Shown in pieces: positions 7,400 through 14,995 of a stretch of DNA of 19,952 nucleotides. The translations under genes and the position numbers were made by a program. Within the stretch, counting starts at the first letter, position 1, and each line of letters begins with the position of its first letter. The stretch lies in assembly GCA_023433405.1 (NCBI GenBank), contig JAEZCT010000018.1, positions 1-19,952 of the forward strand, given 5' to 3'. Under the pieces are notes generated by a model that was given only the letters and a program-made list of their open reading frames with translations, had not been told where the DNA came from and ran no database searches. The stretch comes from Bacillota bacterium (lineage in GTDB: Bacteria; Bacillota; Clostridia; Oscillospirales; Ruminococcaceae).

Positions 7400-7937
7400 G
7401 ATCGTCACCCCGCCCACCGCCGAGCCGGTCACGCTGGACGAGTTTAAGGCGTGGATGCGCGGCATTCCGATATCGGCAGAGCAGGAGGGCATGGTAAATA
7501 CCCTCCTGCAAGCCGGGCGTGAGGAGGCCGAACGCTACCAGAACGCCGCATACCTTGAGCAAACCCTGCAAATCACGCTCGACGCGCTGCCTCAAGGCAC
7601 GGCCGTTTTGCCCAGGCCCCCGTACAAAGAATTGGTATCAGTAGTGCTGTACGGCGCGGACGGGAGCGAAACGGACGTCACCGAGTGCTTTACAGTCAGT
7701 GACATCCCGTTCCCGGCGGAGCTGCGGCGCAAAGAGGGGGCGGTATTTCCCACGGTGGCCGCGCGCTGCCATGAGCCGGTGGTGGTTACCTACAAGGCGG
7801 GAGCGGATACTGTGCCGGAGCGTGTCCGCCACGCCATCCTGCTCTATGCATCATGGGCCTACCTGCACCCATCGGGAGATGAGCCTATCCCCGACGCCTT
7901 TTACAGCCTGCTCAAGAAAGGGCGTGTGCCGCTGTGA
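7392..7937 (+). CDS. Head-tail connector (gp6-like, phiE125 gp8 type)
   Basis: 181-residue adaptor that docks under the portal ring. I start it at the GTG at 7392, preceded by GGAGAGGGGG, giving MVKIVTPPTAEPVTLDEFKA; the TPP-x(n)-E-PVTLDE-K opening is diagnostic of the phiE125 gp8/HK97 gp6 group. An in-frame ATG at 7281 would make a longer protein but lies inside the preceding gene and adds a non-homologous basic stretch. Helical N-terminal half (LLQAGREEAERYQNAAYLEQ), then a beta segment (LPRPPYKELVSVVLYGADGS) and a C-terminal helix pair. It overlaps both neighbours. Confidence 0.85.
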   Translation: MVKIVTPPTAEPVTLDEFKAWMRGIPISAEQEGMVNTLLQAGREEAERYQNAAYLEQTLQITLDALPQGTAVLPRPPYKELVSVVLYGADGSETDVTECFTVSDIPFPAELRRKEGAVFPTVAARCHEPVVVTYKAGADTVPERVRHAILLYASWAYLHPSGDEPIPDAFYSLLKKGRVPL

Positions 7938-8290
7938 TTAAAAATCCCGGAGAAATGACCGCGCGGGTGCGTATTCAGTGCCCGAAAACGACCGGCGAGG
8001 GAGTATCAAAGCGCACCGTCTGGATAGACATCGGCGGTGAAGCAGAGGAGGATGCCCCCCACTGGCTGTATGCAAAATGGGAGGGCGTCCACGGAGCGGA
8101 GGCGTGGGCCGCAAGCAGCGTGCAGGCCGAGCTTGCCGCGACGGTCGGTGTCTGGTACCGCCCGGAGATTACCCATAAGTGCCGTCTGCTTGATGAGTCG
8201 GGGCGGGTGTTCAATATTATCAGCCTAGACGATGTGCGCCTGCGGCATGAGCAGATCGAGCTTAAGGTGAAAGCGAGCGTGAACGGCTGA
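7934..8290 (+). CDS. Head closure / head-tail joining protein
   Basis: 118 residues, of the phage head-tail joining family (SPP1 gp16-like, Phage_H_T_join). The family pattern is visible: an opening basic beta strand (ARVRIQCPKTT), a TVWIDI strand with a W-A-x-W-E-like segment (LYAKWEGVHGAEAWAA), and a closing half with VWYRPEITHKCRLL, then VFNIISLDDVRLRHEQIELKV. This protein plugs the connector after packaging. The GTG start overlaps the preceding stop by four bases and its own stop overlaps the next ATG by one base. Confidence is high from order and pattern together. Confidence 0.85.
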   Translation: MIKNPGEMTARVRIQCPKTTGEGVSKRTVWIDIGGEAEEDAPHWLYAKWEGVHGAEAWAASSVQAELAATVGVWYRPEITHKCRLLDESGRVFNIISLDDVRLRHEQIELKVKASVNG

Positions 8291-8739
8291 TGGCAAAGGG
8301 CTGGCGCGGATATAAAAGTTACGGAAAGTCGGCATTCGGCGTAGATTTTAACGTGGAGGGGCTCGACAAGCTTCTTATGAACGTTGAAAAGGCTGGGAGT
8401 TCCATTGACGCAGCGGTCGAGGATGCTGTGCAGCAGTCCGCGCCTCTCATCCTTGAGGACATGAAGCGAGGAGCACAGCGTCACAGGGACAAAGGCGACG
8501 TGCTGGAGGCCATTGAGGGCGGGCGCGTTATCACCGAGGGCAATTACACCTACATACAGGTGGGCGTTGATGTGGGGAAGCATCCCGAAGCCAAGCACGC
8601 GGTATTCCAAGAGTACGGGGATGGGCATAGCCCGGGCTTCCCGGATCCTTTTGTGAGGCCGTCCATGGAGAACAACCGTCGGACAATTTTAGGAATCATG
8701 CGCTCCACACTCAAGAAATGGGGGATACCGGTTGAGTAA
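8290..8739 (+). CDS. HK97 gp10-like tail/connector component
   Basis: 149 residues, of the HK97-gp10 family. The N-terminal half contains FNVEGLDKLLMNVEKAGSSI and a long helix; the C-terminal half has the family block AVFQEYGDGHSPGFPDPFVR (position about 106-125), where the E-x-G and P-x-PF-RP residues are characteristic. It acts at the head-tail interface or in tail completion. Coupled to the preceding gene through ATG in TGATGG, and its end overlaps the next start by eight bases. Confidence 0.88.
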   Translation: MAKGWRGYKSYGKSAFGVDFNVEGLDKLLMNVEKAGSSIDAAVEDAVQQSAPLILEDMKRGAQRHRDKGDVLEAIEGGRVITEGNYTYIQVGVDVGKHPEAKHAVFQEYGDGHSPGFPDPFVRPSMENNRRTILGIMRSTLKKWGIPVE

Positions 8740-9094
8740 TTGGGTTACAAAATGCGAGGATGCGCTCAAAACGCTGGGGTTCCCCTATGATTTTGAACGC
8801 TTCACCGCCGATACCGACTGCCTGCCGGATACTTTTCTGGTCTATTTTTTGGTGGACAATCCGGGCAGGGCGTGGGGTGACGGGCTGGAGCGGGCGCGGG
8901 AACCGCGCGTGCAGGTCAGTTTATTTTACCGCGAGCCCAGTACCGCATTAACTGTGCCGGAGCGGGTCGAAAATGCCATGGCATCGGTGGGTTTTCTCCG
9001 CGTAGGCGCTGGGCGCATCCCCTATCAAACAGACACAGGCCATTATGGGTGGCGGTGTGATTTTAGATTTTACGAAAGAAGGGAAACAGAATGA
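8732..9094 (+). CDS. Putative tail terminator/completion protein
   Basis: 120 residues with a TTG start at 8732 inside the preceding gene. Position between the gp10-like and tail tube genes is that of the tail terminator (lambda gpU-like) or DUF3168-type protein that caps the growing tail. Supporting pattern: N-terminal helix (VTKCEDALKTLGFPYDFERF), a strand TFLVYFLVDNPG, RVQVSLFYREP, a helix with VPERVENAMASVGF, and a final HYGWRCDFRFYERRE strand. The fold order fits that class, but the identification rests mostly on gene order. Confidence 0.68.
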   Translation: MSNWVTKCEDALKTLGFPYDFERFTADTDCLPDTFLVYFLVDNPGRAWGDGLERAREPRVQVSLFYREPSTALTVPERVENAMASVGFLRVGAGRIPYQTDTGHYGWRCDFRFYERRETE

Positions 9095-9999
9095 ATTCTC
9101 CTTACGGCGAGCTCGTTAATCTGGACAAGGCGCATTTTGCCAAGGTTATGACCGACGACGCGGACCATTATCAGGCGGGGCCGGTTAATTATCTGGCCCC
9201 CGCCGGTGAGATTAAGCATGACGCAAAGGTGGACATTACCCCGCGATATTATGATGGGAAACCCATGTTCACCTCGGTGACGGAGGCTGCCACAGCGGTC
9301 GCGCTGACTGTGTCGGGCGTTCCCATGAAGCTTGCGGCAATATTAACCGGAAAGCCCTACGACGCGGCGCGGGGCATTCTGCTGGATACCGGTGACGCTT
9401 CCAATACGCCGGATTGTGCGCTTTCGGGTCGCATGGAGCTGGGAGACGGCGGTTACCGCTATTTTCAATACCTTAAGGGCAAATTCTCTGTCGGCGCGCA
9501 GACCGCGAAAAGCAAGGAGGACAAAACCACTGTCAATACAGTGGAATTGGCCTACACGGCAATGACCACCATCCACGAATTTGAAACGCCAGAAGGAAGG
9601 AAAGGTCTGAAAGGGTTATTCGCGGACACCACAGACCCGGCGTTTACAGGGGATACGGCTTGGTTTGAGCAGGTTCAAACGCCGGAGACCTTCGGAGCGC
9701 CGCCTGCTATTGCTTTGGCCGCCCTGCCCGCAGACGATGCGGCGGGCGTGGCGGCGGACGTGCATCCGATGCTGACCTTTACCAACGCAATCGCAAGCGA
9801 GGCAGTCACAATAATAAATCTGGACGGAGAGCTGGTCGGCATAGTGAAAGCCTTTGATGCCACCGGTAAGGTGCTGACGCTTACCCCTGCCGAAGCGCTG
9901 GAAAGCGGAGGCAGCTACAGCGTAATTGCTGCGGGGGTAGTGGATATTTACGGGCAGGTGATGCCCGTGAGAGCTGTCAGCTTTACTGTGGCCGTATAA
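9091..9999 (+). CDS. Major tail tube protein with C-terminal Ig-like domain
   Basis: 302 residues. Residues ~1-195 match the phi13-type major tail protein layout (MNSPYGELVNLDKAHFAKVM opening, then GEIKHDAKVDITPRYYDGKP, GVPMKLAAILTGKPYDAARG and a GYRYFQYLKGKFSVGAQTAK block); hexamers stack to make the tail tube. Residues ~202-302 form an added domain with PADDAAGVAADVHPMLTFTN and TGKVLTLTPAEALESGGSYS, then VDIYGQ, matching the SbsA-type Ig-like (Big_5) pattern. Such domains decorate the tube surface and bind carbohydrates weakly. ATG overlaps the previous stop (ATGA), with AGAAGGG upstream. A terminator follows. Confidence 0.9.
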   Translation: MNSPYGELVNLDKAHFAKVMTDDADHYQAGPVNYLAPAGEIKHDAKVDITPRYYDGKPMFTSVTEAATAVALTVSGVPMKLAAILTGKPYDAARGILLDTGDASNTPDCALSGRMELGDGGYRYFQYLKGKFSVGAQTAKSKEDKTTVNTVELAYTAMTTIHEFETPEGRKGLKGLFADTTDPAFTGDTAWFEQVQTPETFGAPPAIALAALPADDAAGVAADVHPMLTFTNAIASEAVTIINLDGELVGIVKAFDATGKVLTLTPAEALESGGSYSVIAAGVVDIYGQVMPVRAVSFTVAV

Positions 10000-10020
10000 C
10001 CTAACATCAACGCATTCCAT

Positions 10021-10045
10021 AAGGCCCCGTTTTCGGGGCCTTTCC
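10021..10045 (+). terminator. Rho-independent terminator after the tail tube gene
   Basis: Perfect 9-bp stem AAGGCCCCG / CGGGGCCTT around a TTTT loop, followed by only TCC, so the T tract is formed mostly by the stem end. It lies 21 bases after the tail tube stop. In a co-transcribed late operon such a leaky terminator would lower expression of the tail chaperone and tape measure relative to capsid and tube. Confidence 0.75.
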
Positions 10046-10107
10046 ATGGCTAGAAGCGCGCAGGAGTGCGGACAGCCTAAATTTTTAGCTGGATGGAGGT
10101 TTTGTCA

Positions 10108-10416
10108 ATGGCAAACACACCGATACTGCTCACCCTTTACGACGAAAACAATGAGGCGATAGAGGAATATCAGCGCACGGTGGTTCCTTGGGGGATGCTT
10201 AAGAGGGCGCTCAAGTTCCAGTCGTTTGGTGACGGAGATATGACCGGGGAGGCATTTGACGAGCTGGCGGGGTTTGTCTGCGAATTGTTTGGCGGTAAAT
10301 TTACGGTGCAGCAGCTCAACGACGGCGCGGACATTGCCGAGGTATTCGCGGTTATCAATGCCGTTATTACAAGGGCGCAGGCGTTTTTCCCAAACTCCCC
10401 GGCGGCGAGGAGGTGA
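10108..10416 (+). CDS. Tail assembly chaperone (gpG-like)
   Basis: 102 residues. The ATG at 10108 is chosen because GGAGG sits ten bases upstream; an earlier in-frame ATG at 10093 overlaps that ribosome site. The sequence is an alpha-helical tail chaperone: ILLTLYDENNEAIEEYQRTV, then a K-R-A-L-K-F helix, then DGDMTGEAFDELAGFVCELF and FTVQQLNDGADIAEVFAVIN, typical of chaperones upstream of tape measures. It coats the tape measure protein during tail assembly. Near its end, C-CCA-AAC at 10389-10395 is in phase for -1 slippage, giving a fraction of longer gpGT-like product of 182 residues that continues into the next ORF. Confidence 0.85.
   Translation: MANTPILLTLYDENNEAIEEYQRTVVPWGMLKRALKFQSFGDGDMTGEAFDELAGFVCELFGGKFTVQQLNDGADIAEVFAVINAVITRAQAFFPNSPAARR
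10389..10395 (+). promoter_or_regulatory. Programmed -1 frameshift slippery site
   Basis: CCCAAAC fits X-XXY-YYZ with zero-frame codons CCA (10390-10392) and AAC (10393-10395). After slipping, both tRNAs re-pair on CCC and AAA and the frame runs open through 10655. The shifted peptide reads FFPKLPGGEEVRGT, smoothly entering the second ORF. A weak TCCCC (10396-10400)/GGGGA (10417-10421) pairing may add a pause, but this is uncertain. Confidence 0.82.
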
Positions 10417-10655
10417 GGGGAACCAAGTCGTCGGATGATTGGATATACCAATTTGAAGAAAACTGTATGCTTTTAATGCCGGGAACGACGCTCAATGACC
10501 TCGATCGGACGGATTCGGAGACCCTGCTGTCGTGGTATTTTTGGAAAGTGAAGCAGACAGGCAGCACTAACCGGGAAGGAATTGTGTACCGGAATGGCAG
10601 ACCGTACAAGCGGATATCAGCCAACGAGGCGGATTGGACAAGGAATATGTTTTAG
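10413..10655 (+). CDS. Tail assembly chaperone frameshift extension (gpT-like)
   Basis: The frame is open from 10389 to the TAG at 10655 and is best read as the C-terminal extension of the gene before it, made by -1 frameshifting; the fused product has 96 + 86 residues. As an independent gene it would start at the GTG at 10413, but AGGAG then touches the start with no spacing, which argues against it. The sequence is polar with conserved-looking DDWIYQFEENC and LSWYFWKVKQ blocks, then RISANEADWTRNMF; in other siphophages this T region binds the tape measure and recruits tail tube subunits. It lies 12 bases before the tape measure gene. Confidence 0.82.
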   Translation: MRGTKSSDDWIYQFEENCMLLMPGTTLNDLDRTDSETLLSWYFWKVKQTGSTNREGIVYRNGRPYKRISANEADWTRNMF

Positions 10656-10667
10656 TGAGGTGATAAT

Positions 10668-13043
10668 GTGGCGGATGGAAACGATTTAAGCGGAAAGGTT
10701 GGTCTTGATACCACAGCCTTTAAAAAAGGTGTCATGGAGCTTACGCAGGATATCCGAGCCATCGAAACGGGCTTTCGCGCCTCCGCTGCCGTTATGGGGG
10801 ATTGGGCCGGTACCTCGCAGGGGCTGACCACACGGATAGACTCCCTGTCGGAGAAGCTTGCCTTGCAAAAGCAAAAGCTTGCAATACTCACCGAGGAGTA
10901 CAAGAAAACAGTACAGGAGCAGGGCTCCGGAAGCAAGGCGGCGGAGGTACTCGCAAACCAGCTCTATGCCGCCGAGAAGGCGATAAACAGCACAGAAAAA
11001 GAACTCAAGCAGTACAACGCCCAGCTTGACGATATGGACGATCAGACAAAAAAGATTGATTTTACCAAGCTTAAAGAGGGGATGGCGGCGGTGGGCAGCG
11101 GAGCCGTTGCGGGGCTTAAAGCAGCCGGCGCCGCACTTGCCGCGATAGGCGTGGCGGCGGGCGCTGCGGCTATCAGCCTGGGGAAAGAGGTTGTAAAGCA
11201 ATTTGGAGAGTTGGAACAGAACCTCGGTGGTTCAGAGGCTGTGTTCGGAGAGTACGCGGACTCCATCCAGAAAACAGGCGAGGATGCTTACAAAAACCTC
11301 GGGCTGTCTCAGAGCGATTATCTTGCCACTGCAAATAAGATGGGTGCGCTGTTTCAAGGTTCCGGGATCGAGCAGCAAAAAAGCCTGGAACTGACCGAGA
11401 GGGCAATGCAGCGCGCCGCAGACATGGCCAGCGTGATGGGTATTGATATGTCCTCCGCGATGGAGGCGGTCACGGGTGCGGCCAAAGGAAACTTTACTAT
11501 GATGGATAATCTGGGTGTTGCCATGAACGCCACCAGCATACAAGCCTATGCCGCGTCAAAAGGTCTTGATTTTGTGTGGAACAGCGCCACCAACGCCGAA
11601 AAAGCCGAAGTCGCAATGCAGATGTTTTTTGAAAACACCGAGCAGTACGCGGGTAACTTTGCGAAAGAATCCACCCAAACCATCAGCGGTTCCATCGGTC
11701 TTTTACAGGCGTCCCTCTCGTCGTTTACTGCGGGGCTTGGCAACGCAAGCGCCGACATGACCAACCTGACGCAGAATCTTGTGGACGCTTTTCAAGCTGT
11801 TGTGCAAAACATCGTGCCTGTGCTTAAAAACGTTGTAACAGCCCTGCCCGCAGCAACGGGAGCTATCCTGTCGGCAGTCGGGGATCTGCTCCCCACATTA
11901 TTGGAAACGGTGACGGAGCTGTTTTCTCAAGTGCTGGCAACGATTCTCGACCTGCTGCCGAGGATAATCCCCGCGCTTGTTTCGGGGCTTGTGATGATTA
12001 TCGGCACGATTACGGGGACGCTCAAATCCAATGGTACGCAGCTTATACGGGCGGGCATGGAGGCAATAAAAAACCTGATTACCGGGCTGCTGCAGGCATT
12101 GCCTGAAATGGTGACCGCGGCGATTGGAATTATTCTTGCTTTGGTTGATTCACTTTCGGAACAGCTTCCGGCACTCATTCCTGTGGCGGTACAGGCGATA
12201 TTAACCCTCCTGACGGGAATTATTACGGCCTTGCCGCAGCTGCTTAATGCCGCCATCGGAATAATTATGGCTCTCATAGACGGCATCATGCAAGCCTTGC
12301 CGCTGCTGCTTGCCCAGGCTCCGCAAATCATCATCAGCATCGTCAACGGGCTTCTGCAGGCGCTGCCAATGCTCATTAAGGCCGCACCGCAGATTATCGT
12401 CTCCGTGATTATGGGGATTATTAACGCCCTGCCAGAGCTTATCGCGGCGGTGCCGCAAATTATCGTGGCGATTATCACCGGGCTGATTGGAGCGCTCCCC
12501 ATGTTGCTTACAATGGGTCCGATGATGCTCAAAGAGCTTTGGGAGGGACTAAAGTCGCAGGATTGGGGAAGGATTGGAGCGGATATTATCAGCGGAATCG
12601 TGGGCGGATTTAAGAAAGCGATGGACACGGCCAAGGAGGCAATCAAAGAGGTGGGTAACAGCATTAAGGAGGGTTTTGAGGATTTCTTTGGCATTGAATC
12701 GCCCTCGAAGCTCATGCGCGATGCCATCGGAAAAAATCTAGCCTTGGGTATTGGTCAGGGTTTTACAGACAATATCAAAGGTGTGGTAAGGTCCATGACC
12801 AGTCAAATCCCAACATCTTTTGACATCGCCGCAAATGTCAACACACAGGCCACCGCATTGGCAAAGGCATTGAGACTGCCTCCCCGCGAGCCGCTGACGG
12901 CAAACGGATTGTACGCACAAATGCCGGGAGATACCTACCGGTTTACCCAATACATCAGTAGTCCCAAGGCGCTTTCACCGTCAGAGACCGCGCGCCATAC
13001 CAGAAACCTGTTCCAACAGGCGGCGCTGATACAACGGAGGTGA
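10668..13043 (+). CDS. Tape measure protein
   Basis: 791 residues, GTG start with GAGGTGAT upstream. It sets tail length and is ejected into the host with the DNA. Order: helical N-terminus with coiled-coil (about 50-130: SLSEKLALQKQKLAILTEEY), an A/G-rich hydrophobic stretch (~140-175), a conserved central block around EAVFGEYADSIQKTGEDAYK and GIDMSSAMEAVTGAAKGNF, then a long hydrophobic region (~365-620). Within that, from about 477 to 615, LP-centred units recur exactly every 22 residues (seven units; LP preceded mostly by A). The C-terminal block FEDFFGIESPSKLMRDAIG is widely conserved in Firmicutes tape measures. By the usual ~0.15 nm per residue, the tail would be near 120 nm. Confidence 0.95.
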   Translation: MADGNDLSGKVGLDTTAFKKGVMELTQDIRAIETGFRASAAVMGDWAGTSQGLTTRIDSLSEKLALQKQKLAILTEEYKKTVQEQGSGSKAAEVLANQLYAAEKAINSTEKELKQYNAQLDDMDDQTKKIDFTKLKEGMAAVGSGAVAGLKAAGAALAAIGVAAGAAAISLGKEVVKQFGELEQNLGGSEAVFGEYADSIQKTGEDAYKNLGLSQSDYLATANKMGALFQGSGIEQQKSLELTERAMQRAADMASVMGIDMSSAMEAVTGAAKGNFTMMDNLGVAMNATSIQAYAASKGLDFVWNSATNAEKAEVAMQMFFENTEQYAGNFAKESTQTISGSIGLLQASLSSFTAGLGNASADMTNLTQNLVDAFQAVVQNIVPVLKNVVTALPAATGAILSAVGDLLPTLLETVTELFSQVLATILDLLPRIIPALVSGLVMIIGTITGTLKSNGTQLIRAGMEAIKNLITGLLQALPEMVTAAIGIILALVDSLSEQLPALIPVAVQAILTLLTGIITALPQLLNAAIGIIMALIDGIMQALPLLLAQAPQIIISIVNGLLQALPMLIKAAPQIIVSVIMGIINALPELIAAVPQIIVAIITGLIGALPMLLTMGPMMLKELWEGLKSQDWGRIGADIISGIVGGFKKAMDTAKEAIKEVGNSIKEGFEDFFGIESPSKLMRDAIGKNLALGIGQGFTDNIKGVVRSMTSQIPTSFDIAANVNTQATALAKALRLPPREPLTANGLYAQMPGDTYRFTQYISSPKALSPSETARHTRNLFQQAALIQRR

Positions 13044-13047
13044 GAAA

Positions 13048-13896
13048 TTGAAGATTATATGCGAAAACGCAAGTGGAGGGCGGGTTACTTTCGGTTACTT
13101 TTCGCCGCTGTGGGTAGCGGCAATTAACGGTCTTGGAGCAGAATATAGCGTATATACCTCAAAAAACAGCGGGCAGGATGGAGAAAACTTTAATGGCTCG
13201 GACGCTATAAAGCGAAACATTATCGTATCTTTGGACATCGTGAAGGCGGATTACCTTTCTCAGCGCACCCGCCTGTTTGAGTTCTTTCAGCCCCGCGCGC
13301 CCGGCACGCTGTATTACTACGAAGGCGATACCGCGAAGAAAATAGCCTATTATACAGAGCGGGTCACCCCGTCCGGCACCGACAATGATTCGATTCGGAC
13401 AGTGACGATTTCCCTCATCTGCCCCGACCCCAAGTTTTACGCCCTGACCGAGGAGGCGACGAGGCTTGCTATGTGGGAGGGCAATATCCGTTTTCCCCTG
13501 CGCATTGCAAATCCCTTCTACCCCACCAGAAAAATTAGCGCCCTCATCAAAAACGTCCGCAACGACAGCGCGGATGTCATGGGCCTGACGGTGCGCTTTA
13601 AGGCCACCGGCACCGTGGTTAACCCATCCCTGTACGACGTCAACCGGCATGAACTGATGCAGGTCAACCAAACCATGCATGCGGGGGATGTAATCACCGT
13701 CACCACCGGGGCGGGTAATAAGCGCGTCCAGCTTGTCAGCGGCGGGGTCACCGCAAATATTAACAACCGCATGGTTTACCCGCCCCACTGGCTGCAGGCG
13801 TACCAGGGGGATAACCTTTTCCGCTACAATGCGGACGCGGGCATAGACAGCCTGTCGGTTACCATTCTCAGCACACAGGCATATTGGGGGGCATAG
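13048..13896 (+). CDS. Distal tail protein (Dit / Sipho_tail family)
   Basis: 282 residues, TTG start with GGAGGTGAGAAA upstream. The Dit hexamer joins the tail tube to the baseplate. The N-terminal domain has NIIVSLDIVKADYLSQRTRL followed by FFQPRAPGTLYYYEG and a CPDPKFYAL segment; the P-D-P-x-FY motif is characteristic of the family's first domain boundary. The C-terminal ~130 residues form a second beta domain ending in ADAGIDSLSVTILSTQAYWG. Located right after the tape measure, the standard Dit position. The start codon alternative is a downstream in-frame ATG far inside, so the TTG is preferred. Confidence 0.88.
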   Translation: MKIICENASGGRVTFGYFSPLWVAAINGLGAEYSVYTSKNSGQDGENFNGSDAIKRNIIVSLDIVKADYLSQRTRLFEFFQPRAPGTLYYYEGDTAKKIAYYTERVTPSGTDNDSIRTVTISLICPDPKFYALTEEATRLAMWEGNIRFPLRIANPFYPTRKISALIKNVRNDSADVMGLTVRFKATGTVVNPSLYDVNRHELMQVNQTMHAGDVITVTTGAGNKRVQLVSGGVTANINNRMVYPPHWLQAYQGDNLFRYNADAGIDSLSVTILSTQAYWGA

Positions 13897-13943
13897 GCCT
13901 ACTGCGGCAAGGCCGCACCGCATAGTTTACGAGGTGATTTTTA

Positions 13944-14993
13944 TTGGAGATATATGTTTACAACAGCGACATAGAGCTTAAAGGTGTTATCGACAGCTTT
14001 GCGTCACTCCGCTGGCGCAGGCGATTTTTCGAGCCGGGAGAGGTCGAGCTGCACCTACCCGCCACGACTGAGAGCATCGCCATGCTCACAGAGGGCGGCA
14101 TATTGCATCGGCTTGACCGCAGGGAGGCCGCCGTTATCGAGGGCATTGCGGTATCGGGAGGAGAAAACGGCGACGAGCTGACGGTGACCGCCCGCATGGG
14201 CTCCTGCCTCCTATCCCGGCGCATCGTTACTCCCACCTTCAGCTTCACCGGTACGGTGGAGGAGGCTATGCGCAGGTTAGTGTCGGATAACGCCATTACC
14301 GCAAGACCCATTCCGGGTCTTGCACTGGGTGATGCAAGGGGATACGCCGAGGCTTGTGATTTCCAAGCGACCTACAAAACAGTGCTGACGGTGCTGGGGG
14401 CGCTCGCAAGGTCCGCACCGCTCGGATTTACCTGCCGTCTTGACGTACCCGGCAAGGCATGGGTATTTGAGGTATACCGGGGGACGGATCGCACCGTCAC
14501 GCAAAGCGCCCTGCCCTATGTGCTGTTCTCGGCCGAGTTTGGCAACATCGCAGAGCCGCAGTACACCCTGAACAGTCAGGGGTATGCAAACTTTGCCTAT
14601 GTGGGAGGCGCGGGCGAGGGCAGCAGCCGCACCATCGTTCAAGTTGACCGGACAAACGGCGCGCCCCGTCGGGAGCTTTGGGTGGATGCAAAGGATCTGC
14701 AAAAGGGCAGCCTGACCACCCAAAAATATCAGGATCAGCTTACCCAGCGGGGGCTTGAAAAGCTTGCGGCGGCGGCGATGACACAAAGCTTTGAAGCGGC
14801 GGCGGTGGATACGGCAAACTTTGCCTACCTCACCGATTGGGACCTCGGGGATATTGTCAGCTTCGAGAAATGGGGAATCCTATTAAACCAGCGCATCACC
14901 GAGGCGGAGGAGGTTTACGAGGGCGGCACCGAGACAATTACGGCGGTATGCGGCACGCCGCTGCCGGAAACTTTGATTTTTGGGAGTGATTAA
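13944..14993 (+). CDS. Tail hub protein (siphovirus ReqiPepy6 Gp37-like)
   Basis: 349 residues, TTG start with GAGGTGAT upstream. The opening MEIYVYNSDIELKGVIDSF and SLRWRRRFFEPGEVELHLPA match Gp37-like tail-associated proteins, as do VIEGIAVSGGENGDELTVTA and the later QGYANFAYVGGAGEG and WDLGDIVSFEKWGILLNQRI blocks. It takes the tail-associated lysin/hub position under Dit, but is short and shows no peptidase or lysozyme extension, so it is a structural hub rather than a tail enzyme. It is separated from dit by 47 bases holding a small hairpin TGCGGC-aag-GCCGCA. Confidence 0.85.
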   Translation: MEIYVYNSDIELKGVIDSFASLRWRRRFFEPGEVELHLPATTESIAMLTEGGILHRLDRREAAVIEGIAVSGGENGDELTVTARMGSCLLSRRIVTPTFSFTGTVEEAMRRLVSDNAITARPIPGLALGDARGYAEACDFQATYKTVLTVLGALARSAPLGFTCRLDVPGKAWVFEVYRGTDRTVTQSALPYVLFSAEFGNIAEPQYTLNSQGYANFAYVGGAGEGSSRTIVQVDRTNGAPRRELWVDAKDLQKGSLTTQKYQDQLTQRGLEKLAAAAMTQSFEAAAVDTANFAYLTDWDLGDIVSFEKWGILLNQRITEAEEVYEGGTETITAVCGTPLPETLIFGSD

Positions 14994-14995
14994 AC

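Noticed and set aside
12090..12560. Possible DNA repeat array or CRISPR-like pattern
   Set aside because: The 66-base period is in coding frame, the units vary at the DNA level, and the periodicity is that of the protein.
11927..12727. 266-residue reverse ORF opposite the tape measure
   Set aside because: Its repeats mirror the 22-residue tape measure repeats; no ribosome site and the forward gene is certain.
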